From positions 1 through 61,600 of the forward strand of contig DBYO01000004.1 in NCBI GenBank assembly GCA_002310235.1: a stretch of 61,600 nt of DNA, written 5' to 3'. The notes beneath the pieces are model-generated. The model had not been told where the DNA came from. It saw only the letters and a program-made list of their open reading frames with translations, and did no database searches. Source of the DNA: Bacteroidales bacterium UBA1184 (GTDB taxonomy: Bacteria > Bacteroidota > Bacteroidia > Bacteroidales > ML635J-15). Of this stretch, positions 1 to 8,265 are shown in pieces (the stretch's first letter is position 1; each line of letters starts with the position of its first letter). Position numbers and translations under genes: made by a program.

Positions 1-849
1 TTCTTGAAAACGGTTTGCATAACATATGGGATACACGCCGCTCATTACATAGCAGGAATCGGGAGAGGAAGCGATGAATTTATCGCATCCATTTTGCCAT
101 CCTGAACGCCCGTATATATGATGCCACATAATATTGCCTGCAGTATCTATCTTTGAGACTAACCACCGTAGATTATACAAAGAGTTTATATTCCCAAATG
201 CTATGAGATTGCTGTCGTGGGCTTCTCTAATATGAAAATATTGGTGTTTAGAATTATCCAGATATAGGTTTTTCTTGTAGATTAGATTATTATTACTATC
301 AATCTTATACAATATGGGATGCCAAAATTCCGTATCCAGTGTATCTATTTTTGTTGATGCGGGTATATACAAGTAATCATCAATATTTGTGAATCCTGGT
401 ATTTTTACATTTACCAAAGATGAGTCATTTGAAAAATATATAGTTCGGGAATTTATTATGTCCAAATATTCATCAAACTCACATATATATGCCCCTAGCC
501 ATTCTTTTACAAATATATACTTATATGTTCCATGATTTGTTATAACAATTTTCTGGTCAAAATCATTTTCATATACATCTGTTGTATTATCAGCAACAAT
601 ACTTTTACTTATGCATGTCCCAGTACTATCTAATACAGCTATTAATGAGCATCGTCTATCATCTGGTTGTTCATAATTGTCCGTTCCGCAAACGATTATA
701 TAAACAGAATCATTAGGTGTCACTGATACTAATATATGATGAGCATTCCTATCCAAATCTACGATTTTGTTAAACCTTGTCTGCGAAAATGCAATGCTAT
801 ATAGCATTACAAAAAGCAAGGCGAAAACATATTTCTTATAATAAGTCAT
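1..849 (-). CDS. Exported protein of unknown function, 3' end cut by the window edge
   Basis: The frame is open for 283 codons from an ATG at 849 and runs off the left edge without a stop, so the C-terminus is missing. Residues 1-23 form a signal peptide (Lys-Lys, then a hydrophobic run VFALLFVMLYSIAF, then S-Q), giving a protein exported across the inner membrane. The mature part reads as short beta-rich stretches with many Asp, Asn and Tyr, as in extracellular beta-propeller or sorted surface proteins of Bacteroidota. No catalytic motif is visible. A TATCTTTG promoter box lies 55 nt upstream. The missing end would show whether it carries a type IX secretion sorting domain. Reality of the gene is likely; function is unknown. 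Confidence 0.75.
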   Translation of the reverse strand, partial: MTYYKKYVFALLFVMLYSIAFSQTRFNKIVDLDRNAHHILVSVTPNDSVYIIVCGTDNYEQPDDRRCSLIAVLDSTGTCISKSIVADNTTDVYENDFDQKIVITNHGTYKYIFVKEWLGAYICEFDEYLDIINSRTIYFSNDSSLVNVKIPGFTNIDDYLYIPASTKIDTLDTEFWHPILYKIDSNNNLIYKKNLYLDNSKHQYFHIREAHDSNLIAFGNINSLYNLRWLVSKIDTAGNIMWHHIYGRSGWQNGCDKFIASSPDSCYVMSGVYPICYANRFQE

Positions 850-904
850 ATTAGTAATAATTCAATCTATTTCCCAATACCTTCATTTCTGTTGCGCTTC
901 GCTA

Positions 905-912
905 CAAAGATA
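905..912 (-). promoter_or_regulatory. -7 promoter box TATCTTTG
   Basis: Matches the Bacteroidota -7 consensus TAnnTTTG and lies 55 nt upstream of the truncated exported-protein gene that starts at 849. Confidence 0.6.
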
Positions 913-930
913 ATAATATTATTTCATCAC

Positions 931-972
931 AAAAAAAATGTTCCATCCACCTTTCCGGCAAATGGAACATTT
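931..972 (-). terminator. Rho-independent terminator of the nitroreductase gene
   Basis: On the minus strand an 11-bp perfect stem (AAATGTTCCAT with its complement) closes a 15-nt loop and is followed by a run of eight T. It sits 22 bp past the stop of the nitroreductase gene. Confidence 0.8.
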
Positions 973-994
973 AAAAAGTCTTTTTGTTCACCTA

Positions 995-1666
995 TTATTC
1001 CATATACGCAACCTTCTTGTCGTCGCGAGGCTTGGCATCGGGAGTTTCGTCCTTGTAGCCGAGGGTTACGGTAAGGTAAACCACATAGTTTTCGGGAAGG
1101 TTAAGCGACTTTACAAAGTCGGCGCCCTTCGGCGAGTTGATGTAGTCGCGGCAGCAGCCAACAGCGCACGAACCAATGTTCATCGATTCTGCAGCAAGCA
1201 AAATGTTCTGTACGAGCATACCGCAATCGCTCTGTCCCCAGTACTGGGTTGTGTCGTATGCAACTACAAGCAAAGTAGGTGCATGGAAGAAAACACTTGC
1301 ATTCTCATCGGCAAAACGCTCCTTTGCTTCGGGACGCTTCTCAATCATATCGGCAATGATAGCCTTATTGAGATTATTGATAGCTTCTCTGTCTCTCATA
1401 ACGCGGATTTCCCATGGCTGCGAGTTACGTGCACTCGGTGCGTTGATACCGCACTCGAGGATGGTCTGCAATTCCTCGTATTTTATCTGCTCGGACTTGT
1501 ATGCACGAATGCTACGACGACTCATTATGCAATCAACCACTTGGTTCTTCTGTTCTGAACATTGCTGTTCGCACTTGCTGCCATCATCCACAACCTCATT
1601 TTTGTTATTGTTGCACGATACCATAGTAAAAACCAACAAAACGATTAAATAAAAACAATTCTTCAT
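995..1666 (-). CDS. Nitroreductase-family FMN oxidoreductase with lipoprotein signal
   Basis: A 223-residue protein of the NfsA/FRP nitroreductase superfamily, which uses FMN and NAD(P)H to reduce nitro or quinone-like compounds. The FMN-binding N-terminal signature is visible (SRRSIRAYKSEQI, then INAPSARNSQPWEIRV), as are later family blocks around DCGMLVQNILLAAESMNIGS. Unusually, the enzyme is preceded by a lipoprotein signal: a hydrophobic run ending in VSC at residue 18, then Asn/Lys-rich linker. It is therefore predicted to be membrane-anchored outside the cytoplasm, where FMN loading and a reductant are not obvious. Such lipid-anchored nitroreductases occur in Bacteroidales. Physiological substrate unknown. 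It ends at a strong terminator. Confidence 0.88.
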   Translation of the reverse strand: MKNCFYLIVLLVFTMVSCNNNKNEVVDDGSKCEQQCSEQKNQVVDCIMSRRSIRAYKSEQIKYEELQTILECGINAPSARNSQPWEIRVMRDREAINNLNKAIIADMIEKRPEAKERFADENASVFFHAPTLLVVAYDTTQYWGQSDCGMLVQNILLAAESMNIGSCAVGCCRDYINSPKGADFVKSLNLPENYVVYLTVTLGYKDETPDAKPRDDKKVAYME

Positions 1667-1752
1667 ATACTTAAATATTAGTCATCATACACAAACAAGA
1701 AAAGGGAAAGCCCAATGGGTATTCCCTATCCTGTATTATTGCAAGAACGATA

Positions 1753-2025
1753 CTACTTCTTTGCAGCAGCACGCTGTTCCAAATGCTTCTGGTAACGGCT
1801 GCGGAACTTATCAACACGACCTGCTGTATCAACAAGCTTAATCTTACCAGTGTAGAACGGGTGAGATGTGTTGGAGATTTCAAGCTTATACAGAGGATAT
1901 TCAACACCATCAACAACAATGGTTTCTTTTGTATTAGCGGTTGACTTCGTAATGAAAACATTTTCATTCGACATGTCCTTGAAAGCTACTAAGCGATACT
2001 TATCAGGATGTATTCCCTTTTTCAT
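1753..2025 (-). CDS. rpmE2: 50S ribosomal protein bL31, type B (zinc-free)
   Basis: A 90-residue bL31. It begins MKKGIHPDKYRLV and contains the block SNTSHPFYTGKIKLVDTAGRVDKFRSRYQKH that is characteristic of the family. None of the four Cys residues of the zinc-binding A-type is present, so this is the B-type paralogue used in Bacteroidota as the standard form. It binds the 50S central protuberance and bridges to 30S. It stands alone, with its own TACTTTTG promoter box 42 nt upstream, the same box found in front of the other three ribosomal protein operons in this window. Confidence 0.97.
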   Translation of the reverse strand: MKKGIHPDKYRLVAFKDMSNENVFITKSTANTKETIVVDGVEYPLYKLEISNTSHPFYTGKIKLVDTAGRVDKFRSRYQKHLEQRAAAKK

Positions 2026-2067
2026 TGTATTTTACTTTTTAATTATTCTTACTAATTTTTTGGACGG

Positions 2068-2075
2068 CAAAAGTA
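2068..2075 (-). promoter_or_regulatory. -7 promoter box TACTTTTG of rpmE2
   Basis: Exact TACTTTTG, followed by GC on the minus strand, 42 nt upstream of the bL31 start. It is identical to the boxes of rpsP, rplU and rpmH. Confidence 0.75.
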
Positions 2076-2155
2076 CATGTTTTTTTTTAATCCACAAAAT
2101 TCTGTTCAAAAATATTCCAATATTTTTATTAGCCTATCATTTTGTATATAACTCT

Positions 2156-3067
2156 CTATTTTACACGTATCTTACGACCCAGACTCAATATGGTATTTGG
2201 TGTAAGATTGTTGTTAAGCGAACAAATTTTGCTTACAGAGGTACCATAACGGCGTGCAATTGCGCTCAAAGTGTCGCCCTGACGAATGATATGATATGTA
2301 CCTTCGCCAGTCTCGACAGTACTTGCCGACGACGATGATGACGATGATGAATATCTTGTCGTCGAGTTTAGCTTGTTGCGCGGCAGCACAAGAGTGTCGC
2401 ATCGCAAGGTTGTGTCCTTCCAGTTGACAATAGTCTCCGGGTCGAACGGAAAGCCCTTATATCTGGTCTCGAAATGCAGATGCGGACCGGTGCTACGACC
2501 TGTACTTCCACCAAGGCCAATCACTTCGCCAACATCAACAGTTTCATTTTCGCGCACCAGAATTTTCGACAAATGTCCGTAATAAGTTTCAAGTCCATTG
2601 GGATGACGCACAACTATAAGGTTCCCATATCCACCACAATAGCCAGTGTATCTCACTTTACCTTCGAAAGCAGAATATACGGGATCGCCAACATTTAACG
2701 GTATGTCGCTACCTGTGTGTGCACGACCGTGACGCCAACCGTATTTCGAAAACACGAAACCTACACGTGGCATACGAAAGTCGGTTGAATCCTCGATAAG
2801 TGGCAGTACTATTGTGTCGGGAAGTGTTGTAATATCGAAATTTCTGTGTGCATTGTGGTCGGTTGTAACCCAATCGATATCGTATAATTCGGAATTAACA
2901 TGCTTGGGTTTTGGCATTACAAGCGAATCCCAAGTCATATCGCTGAATATTACAATTTTGACATACTTATCATCAGTGGATAAAGTATCCACCGAAACCT
3001 TAGCCACGCCTTGTGCAAAGATTTCGGCGGATAGAAACAATAAAAACAAAAACAAACATCTATTCAT
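2156..3067 (-). CDS. Exported M23 metallopeptidase with C-terminal LysM domain
   Basis: A 303-residue peptidoglycan endopeptidase of the LytM/M23 family. The start chosen is the ATG at 3067, which gives a clean signal peptide (MNRCLFLFLLFLSAEIFAQG); a frame extending to 3181 exists but would bury it behind 38 extra residues and the promoter box. The zinc site is intact: HTGSD supplies the first His and Asp, GPHLHFE the last His, and YYGHL the catalytic His. The last 45 residues form a LysM repeat (IIRQGDTLSAIARRYGTS) that binds glycan strands. A Ser-rich linker of about ten serines separates the domains. Likely role is cell-wall remodelling during growth or division. A TATCTTTG box lies only 4 nt before the start. 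Confidence 0.92.
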   Translation of the reverse strand: MNRCLFLFLLFLSAEIFAQGVAKVSVDTLSTDDKYVKIVIFSDMTWDSLVMPKPKHVNSELYDIDWVTTDHNAHRNFDITTLPDTIVLPLIEDSTDFRMPRVGFVFSKYGWRHGRAHTGSDIPLNVGDPVYSAFEGKVRYTGYCGGYGNLIVVRHPNGLETYYGHLSKILVRENETVDVGEVIGLGGSTGRSTGPHLHFETRYKGFPFDPETIVNWKDTTLRCDTLVLPRNKLNSTTRYSSSSSSSSASTVETGEGTYHIIRQGDTLSAIARRYGTSVSKICSLNNNLTPNTILSLGRKIRVK

Positions 3068-3071
3068 GCCA

Positions 3072-3079
3072 CAAAGATA
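3072..3079 (-). promoter_or_regulatory. -7 promoter box TATCTTTG, 4 nt from the start codon
   Basis: The box lies 4 nt before the ATG of the M23 peptidase gene. Transcription would then start at or within a base or two of the ATG, giving a leaderless message. This spacing supports the start at 3067. Confidence 0.65.
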
Positions 3080-3197
3080 AGCAAAAATGATGAAAAACAA
3101 GTTTCCTTTTGAATTTTCATATAGCCGCAACGATTTGAAAAACACTTCCAACACATTCTTCTCATCGGGCTGCATGTGCAATTTTGCGGAACAATAA

Positions 3198-3226
3198 CAA
3201 AAAAGCCACTGAAATTCAGTGGCTTT
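3198..3226 (-). terminator. Rho-independent terminator of tRNA-Glu
   Basis: A 12-bp perfect inverted repeat (AAAGCCACTGAA and complement around one base), followed on the minus strand by a T run. It begins three bases after the tRNA 3' end. Confidence 0.9.
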
Positions 3227-3229
3227 CTG

Positions 3230-3301
3230 CAGTCCGGCGGGGAATCGAACCCCGATTACCAGAATGAAAATCTGACGTCCTAACCATTAGACGATCGGAC
3301 C
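3230..3301 (-). tRNA. trnE: tRNA-Glu (anticodon TTC)
   Basis: A 72-nt cloverleaf folds on the minus strand: D stem GTCT/GGAC, anticodon stem TCAGA/TCTGG with loop TTTTCAT giving anticodon TTC, T stem CGGGG/CCCCG with loop TTCGATT. The acceptor stem has a G.U first pair and an A-C mismatch at 7-66. The 3' CCA is not encoded (CAG follows). It is a single-gene unit with its own promoter box and terminator. Confidence 0.97.
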
Positions 3302-3325
3302 AAAATTCCCATCGTTTTGGGACTG

Positions 3326-3333
3326 CAAAAATA
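3326..3333 (-). promoter_or_regulatory. -7 promoter box TATTTTTG of tRNA-Glu
   Basis: The box lies 24 nt upstream of the mature 5' end of tRNA-Glu on the minus strand. Confidence 0.6.
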
Positions 3334-3442
3334 GTACATCAATACGACATGACAAAATGTTTTTTGATTTTTTTTCAAAAAATATTGAAGTTTGGACAAT
3401 AATAACACATAAATAATTAATAATCAAAACGTTATATGCACA

Positions 3443-3475
3443 AAACAAAAAGGTCGAAAATCAATTTTCCGACCT
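3443..3475 (-). terminator. Terminator downstream of yebC
   Basis: On the minus strand AGGTCGG pairs with the complementary arm (one bulge) around an A/T-rich loop and is followed by TTTTTGTTTTG. It lies 24 bp past the yebC stop. Confidence 0.8.
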
Positions 3476-3498
3476 CTCTATTTTAAAGAAATAATATT

Positions 3499-4248
3499 CT
3501 ATTCTTCCATTGCTGCGACGATTTCGTCGGTCATTTCCATATTGTGGAATACGTTTACAACATCATCGTCGTCTTCGAGAACGTCTATAAGCTTCAAAAC
3601 ACCCTTTGCATCATCGGGAGAAATAACCTTGGTGTCGTTCGGGATTCTTCTGAGTTCGGCGCAAGTAGGAACAATATTCATTTCTTCCAACTTCTTGTTT
3701 ACGTTGCCGAAATCTTCGAACGAGCAAGTTACAGTAATGGTTTCTTCATCCATTTCGATGTCTTCTGCACCAGCGTCAATAATTTCGAGTTCGAAATCGT
3801 CCATGCTAATAGAATCCGACATTGGAATCTCAAAAACGCCCTTGCGTTCGAAAAGGAAGCTCAAGGAACCATTAGTTCCGAGAGTACCGTTGAACTTGTT
3901 GAAAGCTGCACGAACCGATGATACTGTTCTGTTATTGTTGTCCGACAAGCATTCTACAAAAAGTGCTATACCATGAGCTGCATATCCTTCGAAAGTGATT
4001 TCCATGAAATTTGCACCATCCTGATCACCCTTCTTAATAGCTCTTTCTATGTTGTCCTTAGGCATATTCACACCCTTTGCATTCTGGACTGCAAGTCTCA
4101 ATTTTGCATTATAGTTGGGATCGGTTCCTCCACCTTCCTTAACTGCTATTGTTATTTCTTTTGCTAATTTCGAGAAGATTTTTGATCTTTTAGCGTCCAA
4201 TGCGCCTTTTTTTCTCTTGATCGTTGACCATTTATTATGTCCTGACAT
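3499..4248 (-). CDS. yebC: YebC/PmpR-family protein (TACO1-type)
   Basis: A 249-residue YebC-family protein. The N-terminus MSGHNKWSTIKRKKGALDAKRSKIF is the hallmark of the family, and GGGTDPNYNAKLRLAVQNAKG and NMPKDNIERAI follow. Family members have been described as DNA-binding regulators and, more recently, as ribosome-associated factors that relieve stalling on proline runs. The acidic C-terminal part (DVLEDDDDVVNVFHNM) is also typical. Length matches the usual 240-250. It is monocistronic, with a TAATTTTG box 44 nt upstream and its own terminator. Confidence 0.95.
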   Translation of the reverse strand: MSGHNKWSTIKRKKGALDAKRSKIFSKLAKEITIAVKEGGGTDPNYNAKLRLAVQNAKGVNMPKDNIERAIKKGDQDGANFMEITFEGYAAHGIALFVECLSDNNNRTVSSVRAAFNKFNGTLGTNGSLSFLFERKGVFEIPMSDSISMDDFELEIIDAGAEDIEMDEETITVTCSFEDFGNVNKKLEEMNIVPTCAELRRIPNDTKVISPDDAKGVLKLIDVLEDDDDVVNVFHNMEMTDEIVAAMEE

Positions 4249-4292
4249 ATAAAAAAATTTATTTTGTTAAACATAGTCCTCTAAGGGAGGTA

Positions 4293-4300
4293 CAAAATTA
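4293..4300 (-). promoter_or_regulatory. -7 promoter box TAATTTTG of yebC
   Basis: Lies 44 nt upstream of the yebC start on the minus strand and fits TAnnTTTG. Confidence 0.55.
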
Positions 4301-4516
4301 CAAAAATAATTTTTTACATATATATTTTATGGCAAAAAAAATTATCAAAAGCTTCAAAAATGCTCCAAGGGCAACCGAAAATGATACAATTTGCTATTAT
4401 TTAATGAATCTATTCTCTCAAACATATACCTATATATTAATTAATAGACTTCCCAAACATTTTTGTCCGCCATGCCTCTGTTCTATTTTACCAATTGAGA
4501 ATCGTAAATAAAATTG

Positions 4517-4524
4517 TATTTTTG
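4517..4524 (+). promoter_or_regulatory. -7 promoter box TATTTTTG of map
   Basis: Lies 17 nt upstream of the map start. It confirms that the divergent yebC-map gap (4249-4541) is a two-promoter region. The rest of that gap is very AT-rich and shows no convincing gene. Confidence 0.6.
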
Positions 4525-4541
4525 CAAAAATTTTCAAAACA

Positions 4542-5378
4542 ATGTCAAAAAAGGAATATGCTCCGCTTCTTCCGATTGAACTGCGGGAAAAAATTAAGGA
4601 ATACCGAGCAAAAGGATACAAGATTCCACCACTGAGAATCATTCGCAGTGATGAGCAGATTGCAGGCATACGCGAAAGCGCAAAGATAAATACAGCATTG
4701 CTCGACTACATTTCGGAAAATATCTGTGAGGGAATAACAACCCAGGATGTTGACGATATGGTTTACGAATTTACCACCTCGCACGGAGCAATCCCAGCGC
4801 CACTCCACTACGAAGGATTTCCAAAAAGTTGCTGTGTTTCGCGTAACGAAATAGTCTGTCACGGAATCCCGAGCAAAAAGGAATTCCTGCGCAATGGCGA
4901 CATTGTAAACGTTGACGTATCAACAATTTACAACCACTATTTCTCCGATGCATCGCGAATGTTTATGATTGGTGAGGTAAGCGAGGAGTGCAAACGATTG
5001 GTAAAGGTGACAAAGGAATGCCTCGAAATAGGTATAGCCACTGCTCAGCCATGGGCACGCATGGGAGATGTTGGCGCTGCAATACAAGAACATGCCGAAA
5101 AGAACGGCTATTCCGTAGTGCGCGAACTTTGCGGACACGGCTGTGGCGTGAAATTCCACGAACCTCCAGAGGTTCTGCACTATGGCAAACGTGGCACCGA
5201 GGAACTTATCATCCCCGGCATGACTTTTACCATCGAACCTATGATTAATATGGGTAAGAAGGAAATCTATATCGAAGAAAACGACTGGACCGTCGTCACC
5301 AAGGACCTCAAGCCATCGGCACAATGGGAACACCAGATACTGATTACTGAAACAGGAAACGAAATTTTGACTCATTAG
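4542..5378 (+). CDS. map: Methionine aminopeptidase, type I
   Basis: A 278-residue MetAP that removes the initiator Met from new proteins. The five metal ligands are visible in order: Asp in VNVDVS, Asp in YFSDASR, His in CGHGCG, Glu in TIEPM and Glu in QWEHQ. The substrate-positioning HEPP block follows CGHGCG. An N-terminal extension of about 35 residues (MSKKEYAPLLPIELREKIK) precedes the pita-bread fold and lacks the Cys pairs of the zinc-finger type. The gene is monocistronic and converges on the MBOAT gene across an odd repeat-rich spacer. Confidence 0.96.
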   Translation: MSKKEYAPLLPIELREKIKEYRAKGYKIPPLRIIRSDEQIAGIRESAKINTALLDYISENICEGITTQDVDDMVYEFTTSHGAIPAPLHYEGFPKSCCVSRNEIVCHGIPSKKEFLRNGDIVNVDVSTIYNHYFSDASRMFMIGEVSEECKRLVKVTKECLEIGIATAQPWARMGDVGAAIQEHAEKNGYSVVRELCGHGCGVKFHEPPEVLHYGKRGTEELIIPGMTFTIEPMINMGKKEIYIEENDWTVVTKDLKPSAQWEHQILITETGNEILTH

Positions 5379-5487
5379 GCTAGCAGTCTAACAGGCTCAC
5401 AGTCTTGCAGTCTAACAGACTGACTGGTCTTCTGTTGGACAGGTCTTCTGCTCGACAGTTAGCCTTTTAGCCTGTCTGCCTGTTGGC
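5379..5487. repeat. Degenerate CAGTCTAACAG-type repeat spacer between convergent genes
   Basis: This 109-bp spacer is built from variants of an 11-base unit resembling AGTCTAACAGG and its complement: AGTCTAACAGGC, AGTCTAACAGAC, TCTGTTGGACAGG, TCTGCTCGACAG, GTTAGCC, CTGTCTGCCTGTTGGCC. Direct and inverted copies alternate, so either strand could fold into several stem-loops, the longest reaching from GGCTAGCAG at the left to CAGTTAGCC at the right. It carries no T run and no coding sense. It may serve as a bidirectional transcription barrier or be a decayed repeat element. Confidence 0.6.
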
Positions 5488-5488
5488 C

Positions 5489-7147
5489 CTAGAATTGAAA
5501 ATAAATGAATGCCTGCATGTCAGAGCAAATCGACTGATACACAGCGAATATCACTACGAGCACAACAATAGCATGTACCCAATGCGGCATATCGATGAAT
5601 TTGTTGCGCCATTTGTCTTTCAACCTTCCACTGAACCAATGCGTCAGATAGCCGAAAAACATCAGTAGAAAGACTTTGTAGTATGCAGCAATCACGTCAG
5701 GGACATACTCGAAATGGAAATTGGTAAACACATTCTTAAACATAGCGATTGCCGTGTCGAAATCCTGAGAACGGAAGAACACCCAGGTTACCGTTATGAA
5801 AAGGAAGGTATTGAGCACCCTGATAAAATTCATAAATCCACCTTTGAACTTTGCAAACGGACTGATTTTCTGCCAGTACTTGTCGAAAATCAAACCCACG
5901 CCATTAAGTCCGCCCCACACGAGAAAATTCCAGCTTGAACCGTGCCACATACCACCGAGAAGCATGGTTATCAATCGGTTGATGTTCGACTTGATGCCAT
6001 CTGCCACCGAAGGCACAAACCTTATCAGTAGGAACAACACGAGTGCAAATGCCAGTATTGCAACGGTAACTATCCAACTCGATGCCATTAGCATGATTAC
6101 CAGTAAAATGAATCCGAAGTTCAGATAGGTTCCGATGGTTGCCTTGCGGTTTCCGCCAAGCGGAATATAGAGGTAGTCCTTGAGCCACGACGACAGCGAA
6201 ATGTGCCAGCGTGTCCAGAATTCGGAACAGTTTTTCGACTTGTACGGAGAATTGAAGTTCTTGCTCAAACGGAAGCCCATCAGCAAGGCAACACCTATGG
6301 CGATGTCGGTGTAGCCAGAGAAGTCGCAGTACAGTTGCAGCGAATAGCCGAACATCGCCATAAGCGACTCAAAACCAGTGTACATGTCGGGGTTGGTGAA
6401 CACGCGATCGATAAAGTTGACGGCAATGTAATCGCCAATCATAATCTTCTTTACCAAGCCTTTGAGTATCATAAACACTGCCGAGCCGAATTCGTAGCGA
6501 GTGAGCGAATATTTCTGGTAAATCTGTGGCACAAACTCCGACGCGCGGACAATAGGTCCAGCAACAAGTTGCGGGAAAAACGACACATAGAATCCAAAGT
6601 CGATTATGTTCTTCACAGGATCAAGCTTACGACGGTAGATGTCTATTGTATAAGACATTGTCTGGAAGGTGTAGAACGAAATTCCGACTGGCAGAAATAT
6701 TTCCGACAGGTTGAACTGCGTGCCCACTATCATATTCGATAGTCCCGCAAGGTAATTTGTCGCCACCAGATGCGTTCCGAACATCGAGTTGAAGGCATCG
6801 ACAAAGAAAAATGTGTATTTGAAGTACGAAAGGATAAATAGGTTTATGAAGACACTGAGTACCAGATATGTAGTTCGCTTGCCTTCCTTATCAGACCTAT
6901 GGATTGCATTACCAATGAAATAGTTTAGTATAATGTTCACTACCAGCAGAATAAAGAAAAATCCACTCGACTTGTAGTAGAAGAACAAGCTTGCAAGGAA
7001 GAGGTACAGCGACCTAAGTTTCGGTCGGTTGCAAATGAACGAATATCCAAACAGAACCAACGCGAAGAATATCCAGAAGAACATCTTCGTAAAAATCAAC
7101 GGTGAATTCTCATCGTACAAAAATATGCCTTGCAAAAATTCTGTCAC
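5489..7147 (-). CDS. MBOAT-family membrane O-acyltransferase (AlgI/PatA-like)
   Basis: A 552-residue polytopic membrane protein with about ten or more hydrophobic helices. It belongs to the MBOAT family that moves acyl groups, usually acetyl, across the inner membrane to sugars of exopolysaccharide or peptidoglycan. Family signatures include SFYTFQTMSYTIDIYR, CSEFWTRWHISLSSWLKDYLY with its conserved His, and the catalytic His in GGMWHGSSWNF. In related genomes such genes often sit beside SGNH hydrolases that complete the transfer; here two tandem SGNH genes lie about 40 kb away at 46091-48888. The polymer modified cannot be told from sequence. Confidence 0.93.
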   Translation of the reverse strand: MTEFLQGIFLYDENSPLIFTKMFFWIFFALVLFGYSFICNRPKLRSLYLFLASLFFYYKSSGFFFILLVVNIILNYFIGNAIHRSDKEGKRTTYLVLSVFINLFILSYFKYTFFFVDAFNSMFGTHLVATNYLAGLSNMIVGTQFNLSEIFLPVGISFYTFQTMSYTIDIYRRKLDPVKNIIDFGFYVSFFPQLVAGPIVRASEFVPQIYQKYSLTRYEFGSAVFMILKGLVKKIMIGDYIAVNFIDRVFTNPDMYTGFESLMAMFGYSLQLYCDFSGYTDIAIGVALLMGFRLSKNFNSPYKSKNCSEFWTRWHISLSSWLKDYLYIPLGGNRKATIGTYLNFGFILLVIMLMASSWIVTVAILAFALVLFLLIRFVPSVADGIKSNINRLITMLLGGMWHGSSWNFLVWGGLNGVGLIFDKYWQKISPFAKFKGGFMNFIRVLNTFLFITVTWVFFRSQDFDTAIAMFKNVFTNFHFEYVPDVIAAYYKVFLLMFFGYLTHWFSGRLKDKWRNKFIDMPHWVHAIVVLVVIFAVYQSICSDMQAFIYFQF

Positions 7148-7166
7148 AATCCAATTTTTGAGGGCG

Positions 7167-7174
7167 CAAAATTA
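7167..7174 (-). promoter_or_regulatory. -7 promoter box TAATTTTG of the MBOAT gene
   Basis: Lies 19 nt upstream of the MBOAT start on the minus strand. Confidence 0.55.
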
Positions 7175-7262
7175 ATATTTTAGGATATTCGAAACAAAGG
7201 AAATATAAACTTTTGGCAATCTTGTCTTTATTCGACTGTAAATAGCTATGAATCAAAACTTA

Positions 7263-8240
7263 TTAATAGTTTCTCGACCTCATCGAATCCATAAAGTCGC
7301 GAAGTACGGCTTTTTCAGAATCAGGCAAACTTACTTTCTGCAAATATGAGTTGGCAATGCAATAGCATTCCTCGATTTTTTTAATCGTTAGTTCTTTTAT
7401 TTTTAAAGAATCATATATGGCTTTTACCGAATTGTATTTTTCGGCACGGTCGAAGGTCTCTTTCGAGATCCATTCCAACAATTCCCTTTTTGTGCTACCA
7501 GAAGCCAAGTTTATTGCATTTATGAGCAAAAAAGTTTTCTTATTTTCGGCAATGTCACCACCAATGGGTTTTCCAAACACTGCTGAATCTCCGTATGTAT
7601 CAAGCAAATCGTCCTGCAGTTGAAATGCCAATCCAGCATATCGTCCATACTGGTAAATGTTTTCACAGTCGTCGGCAGAAGCATTTGCAATAAGCGCACC
7701 TATCTTCAAACTTCCGGCAAGCAAAACTGCCGTCTTCAAGTTTATCATCTTCATATAATCGTCAACCGTAACTTCGCTTTCAGTCTCGAAGTCCATGTCA
7801 TACTGCTGACCTTCACAAATCTCTATAGCTGTCTGCAAAAAAGTTTCAAGAACTTTCTCCCGATTATCGACAGTTTTTGCAGCACACTTGCAAGCAACCA
7901 ACGACATTAGGTCTCCCGAAAGTATGGCTATATTTTCCGTCCACTTCTTATGCACAGTAGGACGACCGCGACGCATATCCGACTTATCCATTATGTCGTC
8001 GTGCAGCAAAGTGAAATTATGAAAAATCTCAAGTCCAAGAGCTGCATCCACAGCTTTATCGGCACTAGTCCCGAACATTTCCGCAGACATCAGACACAAC
8101 ACTGGGCGAATACGTTTTCCGCCTGCCGAAAGTGCATATCTAACTGGCTCGTACAAAAATCTAGGCTCGGTTTCCATAGCATCAAGGAACGAAGAAAGAT
8201 GCTTTCTGAAATAATCCAAATAATACTCTTGAGTTTTCAT
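7263..8240 (-). CDS. Polyprenyl diphosphate synthase (trans-isoprenyl)
   Basis: A 325-residue all-helical prenyl synthase that extends allylic diphosphates with isopentenyl diphosphate. Both Asp-rich motifs are present: LLHDDIMD (FARM) followed by MRRGRPTVH, and LQDDLLDTYGD (SARM), plus the N-terminal GGKRIRP block. The chain length of the product (farnesyl, geranylgeranyl or longer for menaquinone) cannot be fixed here. Two positions before the FARM lie Phe and Thr in FHNFTLLHDD, a region that sets length. It is the last gene of a five-gene co-directional run starting with recQ, 25 bp after the membrane protein gene. Confidence 0.93.
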   Translation of the reverse strand: MKTQEYYLDYFRKHLSSFLDAMETEPRFLYEPVRYALSAGGKRIRPVLCLMSAEMFGTSADKAVDAALGLEIFHNFTLLHDDIMDKSDMRRGRPTVHKKWTENIAILSGDLMSLVACKCAAKTVDNREKVLETFLQTAIEICEGQQYDMDFETESEVTVDDYMKMINLKTAVLLAGSLKIGALIANASADDCENIYQYGRYAGLAFQLQDDLLDTYGDSAVFGKPIGGDIAENKKTFLLINAINLASGSTKRELLEWISKETFDRAEKYNSVKAIYDSLKIKELTIKKIEECYCIANSYLQKVSLPDSEKAVLRDFMDSMRSRNY

Positions 8241-8265
8241 ATACTAAATTATATAGGTATAAATC

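Noticed and set aside
938..1558. 206-codon plus-strand frame opposite the nitroreductase
   Set aside because: Overlaps the nitroreductase gene and its terminator; shadow frame.
2156..3181. Longer start (3181) for the M23 peptidase
   Set aside because: It would include the promoter box and place 38 residues before a textbook signal peptide.
4329..4511. 60-residue open frame beginning MAKKIIKSF in the yebC-map gap
   Set aside because: AT-rich, no promoter box or family match, and it ends directly before the map promoter. It could be a real small protein but nothing in the sequence supports it.
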